From: Paenibacillus luteus
Lineage (GTDB): Bacteria > Bacillota > Bacilli > Paenibacillales > Paenibacillaceae
NCBI RefSeq assembly: GCF_006542765.1
Contig: NZ_SKCD01000009.1
Coordinates: 105,737-169,736, forward strand
Length of the DNA: 64,000 nt
Direction: 5' to 3'
A program made the position numbers and the translations under genes. The notes under the pieces were generated by a model. It saw nothing but the letters and a program-made list of their open reading frames with translations, searched no databases and had not been told where the DNA came from. Each line of letters begins with the position of its first letter. The first letter of the stretch is position 1. Positions 36,413 through 45,409 of this stretch are shown piece after piece.

Positions 36413-36595
36413 ATGGGTGAAGGTACCATGTTCTCGGCTGGAGACAAAGCTCCGAATGACGGCACATATATTGAAGATGGAGTAAACTCATTCCACATGG
36501 GCATTCAAAATCCTAAAAAGGTACATCTCAACAAAGGCGAACGCTTTCCTGATAACACGAATCATGAGCGCAAATGGAAGCGTATGGGCCACTAG
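36413..36595 (+). CDS. yjzC: YjzC-like small protein
   Basis: A 60-residue protein with FSAGDKAPNDGTYIEDG, PKKVHLNKGERFPDNTNHER, matching the YjzC pattern (pGEKAPNNG, kVHLxxGDrFPxTxNhnR). The ATG at 36413 is placed 9 bases after GGAGG; a start three codons upstream overlaps that site. YjzC-type proteins are short, uncharacterised and found in Bacillus and relatives. Single gene followed by a palindromic terminator. Confidence 0.85.
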   Translation: MGEGTMFSAGDKAPNDGTYIEDGVNSFHMGIQNPKKVHLNKGERFPDNTNHERKWKRMGH

Positions 36596-36692
36596 ATCAG
36601 CTTGGGTAACTAGCCATAACGATATCCACACGCTGATCCAGCGCCTGCGGAATCTGGCGATTTTATAACCTAATTGCCAACTCCTTGAACAT

Positions 36693-36732
36693 GAAACAAA
36701 CAGAGAGCTCGCGCGAGCTCTCTTCTTGTTTC
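36693..36732. terminator. Bidirectional terminator between yjzC and the Cdd1-like gene
   Basis: A perfect 22-base palindrome at 36702-36723 is extended by GAAACAA/TTGTTTC arms (36693-36699 and 36726-36732). Confidence 0.75.
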
Positions 36733-36737
36733 ATACC

Positions 36738-37196
36738 TTAGGTATGCCAGGCCTTGCTTGGGCGATCTTCTGGATAACCATTCTGCTTCCGATAGGCTTT
36801 TCGCTCGGTTGTAAAGTCCCACCACTGCTTATCGCTCCTAGGCTCGTTGGCATGATGGACGGCGAGTCTCATCACATCTTCAACGCAGGGATCCATCCAA
36901 ACCCCGTGCAGCCGCTCCAGGCGCTCCACAAGCTGTGCCCCGCTCTCACCGCTGCTCTTAATATCAGACAGGTCATAAAAGCCAAGTTCGATCAGATTTT
37001 TAGCCAAACTTGGGCCTATTGAAGGTACAGCTTGAAACTTTGCGTAAGCAAGCAATATTGCCGCTCTTTCAAGCGAAGTCTCGATGCTAATGCTTAGCTG
37101 CTCAGGCGTGAAGGCCGCAATCGACCCTAACTTAATTTTGGCTTGTCTGAGCGTCTTTCGTTCAGCCTCCGTTAATGGCAGCTTTGGCGTCCCCAT
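36738..37196 (-). CDS. Helix-hairpin-helix protein of Cdd1 type
   Basis: A 152-residue protein with a helix-hairpin-helix DNA-binding motif, VPSIGPSLAKNLIELGFYDL, followed by the conserved LHGVWMDPCVEDVMRLAVHH and a basic tail WWDFTTERKAYRKQNGYP. This matches the Cdd1/mitomycin-resistance-type family. AGGAGG precedes the ATG. Nucleic acid binding is probable, function unknown. It is a single gene. Confidence 0.8.
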   Translation of the reverse strand: MGTPKLPLTEAERKTLRQAKIKLGSIAAFTPEQLSISIETSLERAAILLAYAKFQAVPSIGPSLAKNLIELGFYDLSDIKSSGESGAQLVERLERLHGVWMDPCVEDVMRLAVHHANEPRSDKQWWDFTTERKAYRKQNGYPEDRPSKAWHT

Positions 37197-37341
37197 CTGA
37201 TCAGCCTCCTAGAGCACGATTAATAAGGTTAAACATTTGGCATTTCTCATAAAATTATAACGTTTCCGTATACGATAAAGAAGACATATTCAACTTCTCA
37301 CTACTCTTTCACCATTCCGCTGCATCATGAAATATAAAAAA

Positions 37342-37364
37342 AACGATTCGGCAATCGAATCGTT
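37342..37364 (-). terminator. Terminator after tRNA-Ser
   Basis: A 9-bp stem AACGATTCG/CGAATCGTT (37342-37350 and 37356-37364) with a 5-base loop and T-rich tail on the minus strand. Confidence 0.85.
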
Positions 37365-37378
37365 GAATGTACATATAA

Positions 37379-37469
37379 TGGCGGAGAAGGTGGGATTCGA
37401 ACCCACGCACGGTTTGACCCGCCTAGCTGATTTCGAGTCAGCCCCCTTGGGCCTCTTGGGTACCTCTCC
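37379..37469 (-). tRNA. tRNA-Ser(CGA)
   Basis: The minus strand folds as a class II tRNA. The acceptor stem GGAGAGG/CTTCTCC (one G-U pair) is followed by discriminator G and an encoded CCA. T8-A9 and the CCC D-stem precede the anticodon arm GCTGA-CTCGAAA-TCAGC, anticodon CGA (codon UCG). A long variable arm and the T-loop TTCGAATC follow. It stands alone with its own terminator. Length is 91 including CCA. Confidence 0.95.
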
Positions 37470-37544
37470 GCATGTAAAAATTATTATAACATATGGCTTG
37501 TCTTCACGCAAGTATTTATTGGTAAAATTATATTAGAGATTAGT

Positions 37545-37763
37545 TTAGATTTCTGCTGCGCCACCTTCGGCTGTTGTTGAACGAAGTACTTTCTTCATAT
37601 TTTTCTCAAACTTCGCTCTCGGTATAAGCACGCTGTGTTTGCAGCCAACGCATTTAATGCGGATGTCCATTCCCATTCGAATGATTTCCATCTCATTAGA
37701 GCCGCAAGGATGCTGTTTTTTCATTTGAACAACGTCACCCAGCTCAAATTGCTTACGCTCCAT
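37545..37763 (-). CDS. DUF951 protein (YyzM-like)
   Basis: A 72-residue protein MERKQFELGDVVQMKKQHPC with HPCGSNEMEIIRMGMDIRIK and CVGCKHSVLIPR. The HPCGS and CxxC motifs form a probable zinc site, as usual for DUF951. It overlaps the 3' end of the MscS gene by 11 bases, the same coupling as in Bacillus. Its function is unknown. Confidence 0.92.
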   Translation of the reverse strand: MERKQFELGDVVQMKKQHPCGSNEMEIIRMGMDIRIKCVGCKHSVLIPRAKFEKNMKKVLRSTTAEGGAAEI

Positions 37764-38628
37764 CTTTCACGCCTCCCTTTTCATTGCGCTGATACGTAAC
37801 CATTCTCGGATAAGGAATCTCTATCCCGCTGGCGTCCAGAGCTTTCTTGATCTCCATGTTCACTTTACGTGCTACAACTGGATGCGTATTCGGCTTACAT
37901 TCCGCAATTACGCGAATCGTTACCCCTGTCGCAGCAATGGCTTGAATGCCCAGCACCTCTGGTGCATTAATCAGATTATCATCTTTCATCATGATCATCG
38001 TATATCTAATTACTTCTAACGCCCGATCCACTTCTTCCTCATGGGCTATCGAGATATCCACTACAGCAACGGTATTATTAACGGAAAAATTGGTGACTTC
38101 ATTGATCATCCCATTTGGAATGATATGAACTTCCCCTGTCCAGCTTTGCACCCGGGTCGTACGAAGCCCAATCACTTCTACCGTCCCTTTAAATTGGCCA
38201 GTCTGAATGACATCTCCAACGGCAAATTGATCCTCCAGCACGATAAAAAATCCAGTAATAATATCCTTCACCAAGCTTTGAGCGCCAAAACCGATTGCTA
38301 ATCCCAGCACACCAGCTCCTGCCAAAAGCGGACCCAAGTTAATGCCAAATTCGGATAATACGAGCATTATGGTTATAAAGTACACAACATAGGAGGTAAC
38401 ATTTTTCATCAGCTTGCCAACCGTGGTCATTCTTCTTGCATGAGAAGGCATTCGCTTCGCTTCCCTCTCAAGCACGACCCGATCAATGGTTTTATGGATC
38501 ACCCATACGACGAGTCGGCCTACAACCAAAAATATAATGACTCGCAATGCGGATCTGCCAAATGACTCCCATACGTCGTTATCTGTCAACCAGCCCACAA
38601 CACGATTATAGACTTCTGTGATTGACAT
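37753..38628 (-). CDS. Small-conductance mechanosensitive channel (MscS family)
   Basis: A 291-residue MscS-type channel that opens under membrane tension. Helices lie near 20-42 and 72-95; the pore helix is LGPLLAGAGVLGLAIGFGAQ with its Gly/Ala pattern. The beta domain follows (FFIVLEDQFAVGDVIQ) and the alpha-beta domain closes it (IEIPYPRMVTYQ). The ATG at 38628 has AGGAGG 7 bases upstream; the one two codons earlier is too close. Position beside DUF951 is as in B. subtilis (YkuT/YyaF region type). Confidence 0.93.
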   Translation of the reverse strand: MSITEVYNRVVGWLTDNDVWESFGRSALRVIIFLVVGRLVVWVIHKTIDRVVLEREAKRMPSHARRMTTVGKLMKNVTSYVVYFITIMLVLSEFGINLGPLLAGAGVLGLAIGFGAQSLVKDIITGFFIVLEDQFAVGDVIQTGQFKGTVEVIGLRTTRVQSWTGEVHIIPNGMINEVTNFSVNNTVAVVDISIAHEEEVDRALEVIRYTMIMMKDDNLINAPEVLGIQAIAATGVTIRVIAECKPNTHPVVARKVNMEIKKALDASGIEIPYPRMVTYQRNEKGGVKDGA

Positions 38629-38661
38629 GTTCATTCCTCCTCATCCTATCCCCCAAGCGAT

Positions 38662-38901
38662 CTATATCTCTATTTGTTCATACCCGATTTGTACCGGTTT
38701 AAATATGCCTCTGATCTCTACATGTTCCTGTTCAATGACCTCTTTGACCATATTCAAATTCTCTTCCGGGAAATGAATCGATAACGCACAGCCCGCTGTA
38801 ATTTCCTTTGGCGTGGGGCATATATCAATCTCCACCTCCGCATACTCAAGCAGCATCTCTGCGCGCAGCGCCTGCTGGGTTGAATCAAATGCGATTAACA
38901 T
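38662..38901 (-). CDS. DUF3343 protein
   Basis: A 79-residue protein MLIAFDSTQQALRAEMLLEY with EVEIDICPTPKEITAGCALS, matching DUF3343 (putative Se/S-related carrier). The ATG at 38901 has GGGGGT upstream; a longer frame to 38964 lacks support. CPTPxxIxxGCGxS-type text is the family mark; here it reads CPTPKEITAGCALS, with both Cys kept. Upstream of mscS by 33 bases, likely the same operon. Confidence 0.85.
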   Translation of the reverse strand: MLIAFDSTQQALRAEMLLEYAEVEIDICPTPKEITAGCALSIHFPEENLNMVKEVIEQEHVEIRGIFKPVQIGYEQIEI

Positions 38902-39035
38902 GAACCTTACCCCCGTTTCATTTGCAAGAGCAGCAGTCTTATCCAACATAGCCGAAAATATCAAAACTATCTGACGTATAAAATGGTTCTCTTAACCATA
39001 TACTAGAAGCATATCGGCATTATTGGAGGGATTCT

Positions 39036-39644
39036 ATGAAGCTTCCATTTATGAAAGAGACTCCTTTGAAGGTACCCTACACTACCGCTAACGTGATTGG
39101 CATGGTCGCCAATCGTCTCACGCATTTACTTGAAGAAATGGCTGAGAACCGACCGATCGTTGTGGTCTGTATCGGAACGGACCGCTCTACCGGGGACGCC
39201 TTGGGACCGCTTATCGGCACCTCGCTCTCCAAATACCGCAGCCCGCATTTTTCTTTATACGGTACACTAGAGAATCCGGTTCATGCTATGAATCTGGACG
39301 ACACGCTTATGGAAATCAACCGACGATTCCACAAGCCATTTGTAGTTGGCATTGATGCTTGTCTTGGTCAAGTGGCCAGTGTGGGCAGCATCCAGGTTGG
39401 TGTAGGCCCGGTACGTCCCGGTGCTGGCGTCAACAAAGATTTGCCCCCGGTCGGAGATATTCATATTACCGGCATAGTTAATGTTGGCGGCTTCATGGAG
39501 TATTTTGTACTACAAAATACCCGATTGCATTTGGTTGTGAAAATGTCCGATATTATTTCGTTAAGCCTATTTACGGCTATAGCAAACCATGCTCATTTAG
39601 GTACGAGTGTTATTGAGCAAACGGCTGCTTCCGATAACACGTGA
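39036..39644 (+). CDS. yyaC: Sporulation protein YyaC
   Basis: A 202-residue protein of the YyaC family, related in fold to the GPR germination protease and hydrogenase maturation peptidases. Key blocks are VVVCIGTDRSTGDALGPLIG, LYGTLENPVHAMNLDD, VGIDACLGQVASVGSIQV and GDIHITGIVNVGGFMEYFVL. In B. subtilis the gene is controlled by late sporulation sigma factors. It stands alone on the + strand and converges with the DUF4446 gene. A good AGGG ribosome site precedes the ATG. Confidence 0.92.
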   Translation: MKLPFMKETPLKVPYTTANVIGMVANRLTHLLEEMAENRPIVVVCIGTDRSTGDALGPLIGTSLSKYRSPHFSLYGTLENPVHAMNLDDTLMEINRRFHKPFVVGIDACLGQVASVGSIQVGVGPVRPGAGVNKDLPPVGDIHITGIVNVGGFMEYFVLQNTRLHLVVKMSDIISLSLFTAIANHAHLGTSVIEQTAASDNT

Positions 39645-39652
39645 TGTCATTC

Positions 39653-40135
39653 TTATTTTGCTTCCAAAATCGCCTTGCGTTCTTCTGGTGTAAGAGGATA
39701 TGCTGATTCCCCTTTTTCCACTGGCTTAGCATACACATAAGTATTATCACGGCTATGAATGCCTGAGAAAATAGCGCCATCCATGTCATCATTGATGATT
39801 GCAATGGAGAAGCTCAAATCACTACCCTGCTCAGCAAAGGCATTGTAGCGGACTACGCCTACTCTCCCCTTTTGCTTTGGCAGCGTTCTTTGCACCTCTT
39901 CAAGCTGTGCTTTTATTTGCTGGTTTTCCTGTTGCTGTACAGCAAGGCTTTCCTTCAATTCAACAATAACCTCTTCGATGTTCGTAATGCCTGTGTTCCC
40001 CATGACCGCTGTATATTGCTTTCTAAGCTTTTTCAGCCGCCTGCCCACAATCGAAATCCATATAAATAAAATGATAACGAGTAAAGTTATGCCTACAGTA
40101 ACAGTATTCATCGGATTTGATGTCCAGTCTTCCAT
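39653..40135 (-). CDS. DUF4446 membrane protein
   Basis: A 160-residue protein with one membrane helix (about 12-32), a coiled coil (residues 33-90, KLRKQYTAVMGNTGITNIEE and VELKESLAVQQQENQQIKAQ), and a conserved C-terminal GVVRYNAFAEQGSDLSFSIA, the mark of DUF4446. The C-terminal domain is probably cytoplasmic. Near-origin position is usual. Function unknown. Confidence 0.9.
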   Translation of the reverse strand: MEDWTSNPMNTVTVGITLLVIILFIWISIVGRRLKKLRKQYTAVMGNTGITNIEEVIVELKESLAVQQQENQQIKAQLEEVQRTLPKQKGRVGVVRYNAFAEQGSDLSFSIAIINDDMDGAIFSGIHSRDNTYVYAKPVEKGESAYPLTPEERKAILEAK

Positions 40136-40162
40136 TGTTGCTAATCCGCCCCCAATTCATTG

Positions 40163-41347
40163 CTAAGCCCCATCATAGTTCAGCGATATTTCTTTTATAG
40201 CCTCCGTAAAGGCGTCAATGTCTACATCTGTTGTATAAATGCCTACACTTGCGCGTATTGCTCCTGTTTCTAACGTACCTGCGCATGCATGTGCGAGCGG
40301 TGTGCAATGAAAGCCTGCTCGTATGGCAATTTGGTAATGCTGATCCAAAATAAAAGAAAGCTCCGATGGATCTACTCCTTCTAAATTAAAAGCGACAATC
40401 CCCGTCCTCGGTTCCCCAAGCTCTGGACCAAGTAATTGAATCCCCTTTAAAGGCTGTAATCCTTGAATCATTCGCTGCGTCAAAGCCCATTCCTTCGTAT
40501 GAATGCTCTCGACCGTCTCATGTAGTACATGCTGCACGCCAGCTTTCAGACCAGCCAAGCCTGGTGTATTCTGTGTACCCGCCTCATAGCGATCAGGCCT
40601 TACCATAGGCTGCTCACGAACCTCTGATTGACTCCCCGTTCCTCCATGAAGCAAAGGGACCAATTCAAGCTTCGGATCGATGTACAGGCCGCCTGTGCCC
40701 TGTGGGCCGAGCAAGCCTTTATGACCAGGAAACGCCAACATATCAATGCCCATCGTTTTTACATCCACGGGGATTATGCCCGCGCTTTGGGCGGCATCTA
40801 CAAGCAGCTTTATGCCATGCTTCTTTGTCAATTCCGCAATTTCCGCTACTGGCATAATCGTCCCCATCAGATTAGAGCTATGATTAACAATGGCAAGTGT
40901 TGTATTGGATCGAATGGCCTTCGATACGTCATCTATATTTAGATTCCCTTTTTCATCCGATTCTACGTAGGTAACCTCAATGCCAATTGTTTGCTCTAAA
41001 TAATATAGCGGCCTTCTTACTGAATTATGTTCAACTGAAGTCGCAATCACATGATCTCCTGGTTTAAGAAATCCTTTAATCGCCATATTTAACGACATCG
41101 TAGTATTAGACGTAAATGCGATATCATTCGGGTTCTTTATATTAAATAGTTTCGATAGCTGCTTTCGCGTTTCAAACAAAACGCGACTTGCGCGAACAGC
41201 CATCGCATGACTGCCTCGGCCTGGGTTAGCTGCATCATGCATCATCGCATGAATAACGGCTTCCGTCACGGTTGGCGGTTTCGGCCAGGAGGTTGCCGCA
41301 TGATCCAAATAAATCACCTTTTTTTCACTATCAGTCAATTGTTTCAC
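40163..41347 (-). CDS. Class V aminotransferase (cysteine desulfurase-like)
   Basis: A 394-residue PLP enzyme starting with GTG after GGAGAAGG. YLDHAATSWPKPPTV opens it; the PLP His/Asp region is ATSVEHNSVRRPL and LLVDAAQSAGIIPVDV, and the Schiff-base Lys is in FPGHKGLLGPQGTGGLY. A late AIRAGFHCTPLAH provides the Cys-containing loop. This subgroup is often annotated as cysteine desulfurase family, and donates sulfur or acts on other amino acids. It lies 28 bases upstream of DUF4446. The substrate is not decidable. Confidence 0.88.
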   Translation of the reverse strand: MKQLTDSEKKVIYLDHAATSWPKPPTVTEAVIHAMMHDAANPGRGSHAMAVRASRVLFETRKQLSKLFNIKNPNDIAFTSNTTMSLNMAIKGFLKPGDHVIATSVEHNSVRRPLYYLEQTIGIEVTYVESDEKGNLNIDDVSKAIRSNTTLAIVNHSSNLMGTIMPVAEIAELTKKHGIKLLVDAAQSAGIIPVDVKTMGIDMLAFPGHKGLLGPQGTGGLYIDPKLELVPLLHGGTGSQSEVREQPMVRPDRYEAGTQNTPGLAGLKAGVQHVLHETVESIHTKEWALTQRMIQGLQPLKGIQLLGPELGEPRTGIVAFNLEGVDPSELSFILDQHYQIAIRAGFHCTPLAHACAGTLETGAIRASVGIYTTDVDIDAFTEAIKEISLNYDGA

Positions 41348-41443
41348 AACCTTCTCCGCTCATTTGGTCACAACAATGGCATACCTTAGTTTAATCTTTC
41401 AAAAGCAAGATTACAACTTAGGTATGCCATGATTTGGTATTAC

Positions 41444-42295
41444 TTATGCCATATACTGAAGCAACTCTAACAACCGTTCCAGGTCCTGCTTGCTATAGTA
41501 TTGAAGCTCAATTTTACCTTTATCTTTTTGTTGTTTTATTTTCACAGTCGTTTTGAATCGTTCACGCAACGACTCCTCTAGATGATCTATATATGGATCA
41601 CGTTTTTTCTGGTTTGGCTTGGCTTTATCATCAGGTTGCTTGGAGTCAAGCTTCTGAATAGCTTCCTCTAGTTGCCTAACGCTCCACTCTTGTGAAACAA
41701 CCAAATCCGCTAGTTCTTTTTGGATTTTAACATCCTTGATGCCTACCAAAGCTCTTGCGTGTCCCATTGATATTGTTCCACGTGAAACATTGTCTTTAAT
41801 ATCAACAGGCAAGGAAAGTAACCGTACAAAGTTAGCAATGTGCGAACGCGACTTGCCTACCTTCATCGACAGCTCTTCTTGCGTAAGCTTAAATTTATCA
41901 ATAAGCGCTTGATAAGCAATCGCCACCTCAATGGCATTCAAATCTTCACGCTGAAGATTTTCAATCAGTGCAATTTCCATAACCTGCTGATCTGAAAATG
42001 ATCTTACGACGGCAGGAATCGTTGCATTTCCACAAAATTGCGATGCGCGGAACCGACGCTCGCCCGCTATGATTTCATAGCCTTTGAGGACCGTACGAAC
42101 GATAATAGGTTGAATGATGCCATGCTGCTTAATGGATTCGGCTAATTCTTTAATGGAATCCTCATCGAATGTCTTTCTTGGCTGATATGGATTGGGTCTC
42201 AATTGAGACAAGGAAATTTCAATCACTTTGTCATCGTCATTCACAGAAAGCGATGGGATAAGCGCATCCAGCCCTCTACCTAGCCGCTTGCTCAT
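41444..42295 (-). CDS. parB: Chromosome partitioning protein ParB (Spo0J)
   Basis: A 283-residue CTPase clamp that loads at parS and organises the origin with Soj and SMC. N-terminal MSKRLGRGLDALIPSL; the CTP-binding block GERRFRASQFCG and [17 protein letters not shown]; the HTH that reads parS is LTQEELSMKVGKSRSHIANF. The C-terminal dimer domain is ERFKTTVKIKQQKDKGKIEL. Its start overlaps the soj stop by 20 bases. It contains a parS site in its own coding sequence. Confidence 0.97.
   Translation of the reverse strand: MSKRLGRGLDALIPSLSVNDDDKVIEISLSQLRPNPYQPRKTFDEDSIKELAESIKQHGIIQPIIVRTVLKGYEIIAGERRFRASQFCGNATIPAVVRSFSDQQVMEIALIENLQREDLNAIEVAIAYQALIDKFKLTQEELSMKVGKSRSHIANFVRLLSLPVDIKDNVSRGTISMGHARALVGIKDVKIQKELADLVVSQEWSVRQLEEAIQKLDSKQPDDKAKPNQKKRDPYIDHLEESLRERFKTTVKIKQQKDKGKIELQYYSKQDLERLLELLQYMA
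41774..41789. promoter_or_regulatory. parS site inside parB
   Basis: TGTTCCACGTGAAACA fits the 16-bp parS consensus exactly. In B. subtilis too a strong parS lies within spo0J. ParB loading centre near the origin. Confidence 0.95.
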
Positions 42296-43049
42296 ACATA
42301 ATCACTTCCTTTGCTAGTTCAAGATACACTTCTGCTCCTTTGGAACGCGGATCATAGGTAATAATCGCTTGGCCATGCGAAGGCGCCTCACTTAAACGAA
42401 CATTGCGCGGTATGATTGTCTGGTATACCTTTTGTTGAAAGTACTTCTTAACTTCTTCAATAACTTGAATGCCTAAATTCGTTCTTGCATCCAACATGGT
42501 CAGAAGAACGCCTTCTATTTGTAGCGAAGTATTCAAATGCTTCTGCACGAGTCTAACTGTGTTGAGTAATTGGCTCAATCCTTCAAGCGCATAATATTCA
42601 CATTGAATAGGAATAAGAACAGAATCAGCTGCCGTTAGCGAGTTGATTGTCAATATGCCAAGTGATGGCGGGCAATCAATTAGCACATAGTCAAAATCAT
42701 CCTTAACCATTTGCAACGATTTTTTCAAACGGAGCTCACGGGAAATTGTTGGAACTAATTCAATCTCAGCTCCAGCCAATTGAATGGTAGCAGGAATGAT
42801 TTTCAGCCCTGGGACTCTCGTCTCAAACATAGCATCCTTTGGATGCACATCATTAATAAGGACATCATAAATGCAATTGGTTACATCGCCTTTATTAATG
42901 CCTAAACCACTTGTTGTATTGCCTTGCGGATCAATATCAACGAGCAACACTTTTTTTCCAAGTGATGCTAAACAAGCAGCTAAATTGACAGACGTTGTCG
43001 TTTTTCCGACACCGCCCTTCTGATTGGCTATTGCAATTATCTTAGACAA
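42276..43049 (-). CDS. soj: ParA-family ATPase Soj
   Basis: A 257-residue ParA ATPase that binds DNA as an ATP dimer, is converted by ParB, and regulates DnaA. It starts at a TTG (43049), 8 bases after GAGGTG, giving MSKIIAIANQKGGVGKTTTS; this includes the deviant Walker A KGGVGKTT. Other blocks are LLVDIDPQGNTTSGLGI, DYVLIDCPPSLGILT and PRNVRLSEAPSHGQAI. An upstream in-frame start has no ribosome site. Confidence 0.97.
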   Translation of the reverse strand: MSKIIAIANQKGGVGKTTTSVNLAACLASLGKKVLLVDIDPQGNTTSGLGINKGDVTNCIYDVLINDVHPKDAMFETRVPGLKIIPATIQLAGAEIELVPTISRELRLKKSLQMVKDDFDYVLIDCPPSLGILTINSLTAADSVLIPIQCEYYALEGLSQLLNTVRLVQKHLNTSLQIEGVLLTMLDARTNLGIQVIEEVKKYFQQKVYQTIIPRNVRLSEAPSHGQAIITYDPRSKGAEVYLELAKEVIMYEQAAR

Positions 43050-43223
43050 AACCGGCTCACCTCTATGTGTACAACTTTGTATGTGCAATTATTTTGACTT
43101 GTATGAATGTTTACATTATCACTGTAAACGTTTCTTATCATATGTAGCTTTACAACCACACCAGAAATAATACGTCGTATGAATACTGCGATCGAAAACA
43201 CTTTTTTTGCTACAAATGGCATC

Positions 43224-43244
43224 GCCGCCCTCAGTGAGGGCGGC
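43224..43244. other. Strong GC triloop hairpin between soj and noc
   Basis: A 9-bp all-perfect stem GCCGCCCTC/GAGGGCGGC around AGT stands out in an AT-rich gap. No T-run follows on the minus strand, so it is not a clear intrinsic terminator; it may end noc transcripts with help or protect an mRNA end. Confidence 0.5.
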
Positions 43245-43297
43245 ACAAAATACAATTGCCTTTGGAGCTTTTCTATCTTATCTAAGTTGATGTCCTT

Positions 43298-44116
43298 CTA
43301 TCTCTTAGGAATTTGAATGACAATCTCGTAATGATCATCATGATCCTTTTCATTCGTTTTAATTTGAAGTCCTGATCCGGATACCATTTCGATCGATTGC
43401 CTAATGGTATTCAGCGCCAACCGAACATCCTTCGTGAAAGAGATCCGTTTTGCTTTCTTGAGCTTCGTGGATTCTTTTAAGAAAGCAATCCTAACCTCAG
43501 TCTGCTTGACGTTTAGATCCTTCGTTATTATTTCTTCTAGCACCTTATGCTGCAGCTCTTCAGTATCAAGCGACAACAACGCTCTTGCATGGCGCTCCGT
43601 AATTTTGCGTTCCATTAACGCCATCTTAATCGTATCACTTAACATTAATAACCGCAATTTATTAGCGATGGTAGACTGACTTTTCCCTAGACGCTGAGCT
43701 AGGCTCTCTTGCGTCAATTGATGAAGTTCAATCAGCTTCTGATAAGCAATCGCTTCTTCAATAGCCGAAAGGCCTTCCCGTTGAAGATTCTCGATCAAAG
43801 CGATGGAGGCCGTTTGCGAATCATTAAATTCACGAACGATTCCAGGTATAGTATCATATCCAAGCTTAGTAACGGCACGCCAACGGCGTTCTCCCGCTAT
43901 AATCTCATATCTTCCATTACGCATCCGAACAACGATGGGTTGAATGACTCCATGTGTTTTTATCGTTTGACATAATTCTTCTATTCGGTCGTCATCAAAA
44001 ATCGTACGCGGTTGAAACGGGCTTGCATCGATTTCTGAAATAGGAATTTGCCGAACTTCTTCTTGCGGTATGCGCTGCTCGGACAGGCCGAACAATCGAG
44101 AAAATTGTTCTTTCAT
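43298..44116 (-). CDS. noc: Nucleoid occlusion protein Noc
   Basis: A 272-residue ParB paralogue that spreads from NBS sites and keeps the division ring off the nucleoid. The N-terminal [20 protein letters not shown] contains the amphipathic membrane-targeting helix typical of Noc. CTP-binding block [12 protein letters not shown] and [18 protein letters not shown], then [23 protein letters not shown]. Order noc then soj-parB matches B. subtilis. The ATG at 44116 is chosen as the family start; GGGTGG lies about 10 bases upstream. Confidence 0.95.
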   Translation of the reverse strand: MKEQFSRLFGLSEQRIPQEEVRQIPISEIDASPFQPRTIFDDDRIEELCQTIKTHGVIQPIVVRMRNGRYEIIAGERRWRAVTKLGYDTIPGIVREFNDSQTASIALIENLQREGLSAIEEAIAYQKLIELHQLTQESLAQRLGKSQSTIANKLRLLMLSDTIKMALMERKITERHARALLSLDTEELQHKVLEEIITKDLNVKQTEVRIAFLKESTKLKKAKRISFTKDVRLALNTIRQSIEMVSGSGLQIKTNEKDHDDHYEIVIQIPKR

Positions 44117-44685
44117 ATCAATAATTACCACCCGATCATGAGATAAACCTTGTTTTAATCACTTCAAATGAAACCATCTGCTTTATCAATCCATAAAGCA
44201 AATGGTTTTCTCATAAAACTCCAATATGCGTGATTCATATCCATGCATACTATTATTCTATTGAAAAGTAATGACAAGGTTTTTGCAATAAATACGCTTC
44301 AGCAGTAAGATTGGTTCATTGCCAATTGGATTATTTTAGGTTGATTTAACCTCTCACAGGTAATAATCATCAACTTCACGGTGAACATCCGTAACAAGGT
44401 TCATTTAATTTCGAGAAAAAAGAAGTCTCGTAAGAATAGTTATTGAAGTCGTATACGTACTATAAACGAATATAGTAATCCGCTCTTTGAAAGCATACGT
44501 TGACCAAGACATACGCAACCTGTTTTCTTACGCCGCCGTCCAGTCTCTTCATATTCCTAATAATTCGACTATCGTTGAACGATCTCCTGCTTGACACTAG
44601 GCTTGAATAAATAATTGTTGTTGTGATGTGACGAATTTGCAATGGAGTTACTTTTAAATGTTTCACGTGGAACATCACGTTTGAA
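44117..44685. other. Intergenic region between rsmG and noc
   Basis: About 570 AT-rich bases without a convincing gene. It contains a parS site near the rsmG end and probable noc promoter elements that I could not pin down. A 72-codon frame (44460-44678) overlaps the parS site and has no ribosome site, so it is not called. Confidence 0.6.
44659..44674. promoter_or_regulatory. parS site between noc and rsmG
   Basis: TGTTTCACGTGGAACA is the exact reverse complement of the parS in parB, 12 bases from the rsmG stop. A second high-affinity ParB site 2.9 kb from the first. Confidence 0.95.
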
Positions 44686-45408
44686 TTATACTAAGGGCTG
44701 CTTAAGCGGGGTACCCGCTTTTCTAGGATATTTCCGAGGAGTCGCCTCAAGTTTTTCTATTAAAACAATATGACGCTCAGATTGCTCGTTTGGCAAAGAA
44801 AGCTGATGCTGTGACTTTATTTTTCCCTTCAGCTCTCTTAAACTGAAAGACGCTTCTCTAACTTCTTCATCCGATTGTGATCCTTTCATCGCTGCGAAGA
44901 GACCGCCCTTTCTGACGAAAGGCAAACAAAATTCATTCAATACATTTAAACGTGCAACCGCCCTGGCAGTAACCAAATCATACCGATCTCGGTGCTGAGG
45001 GTGTTGAGCCAAGTCCTCTGCTCTTCCATGCAAGCATGATACCTGATCCAAGCCTAGCTGCTCCGTCAAGTGAGTTAAAAATTGAATTCGTTTATTTAAG
45101 GAATCAACAATCATCACTTGGAGATGTGGGAAACATATTTTAAGCGGAATACTAGGGAAACCCGCTCCTGAACCAATATCGGCAAGCTTTCGCACGCTGT
45201 TCAAGTCTGTATAAAAGGATAACGAAACAGAATCATAAAAATGTTTCTCATAAACTGCATCCCGTTCGGTAATGCCTGTTAAATTCATTTTTTCGTTCCA
45301 CTCAACAAGCAATCGATAGTATTGCTCAAATTGCTCTAGTTGAACAGGAGAAAGCGGTATTCCGCTTTCCTCCATTTTCTTCGTAAACCATACCAACGTA
45401 TCATCCAT
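44686..45408 (-). CDS. rsmG: 16S rRNA (guanine527-N7)-methyltransferase RsmG
   Basis: A 240-residue SAM methyltransferase (GidB) of the 530 loop of 16S rRNA; loss gives low-level streptomycin resistance in other species. MNLTGI and DSVSLSFYTD precede the SAM site LADIGSGAGFPSIPLKICFP, with VTARAVARLNVLNEFCLPFV later. It ends two bases from the previous mnmG-rsmG junction (mnmG stop to start gap of 1). Length is normal. Confidence 0.97.
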   Translation of the reverse strand: MDDTLVWFTKKMEESGIPLSPVQLEQFEQYYRLLVEWNEKMNLTGITERDAVYEKHFYDSVSLSFYTDLNSVRKLADIGSGAGFPSIPLKICFPHLQVMIVDSLNKRIQFLTHLTEQLGLDQVSCLHGRAEDLAQHPQHRDRYDLVTARAVARLNVLNEFCLPFVRKGGLFAAMKGSQSDEEVREASFSLRELKGKIKSQHQLSLPNEQSERHIVLIEKLEATPRKYPRKAGTPLKQPLV

Positions 45409-45409
45409 A

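Noticed and set aside
44460..44678. 72-codon frame between rsmG and noc, minus strand
   Set aside because: It begins inside the parS site, lacks a ribosome site and has no protein-like pattern. The region is better explained as intergenic.
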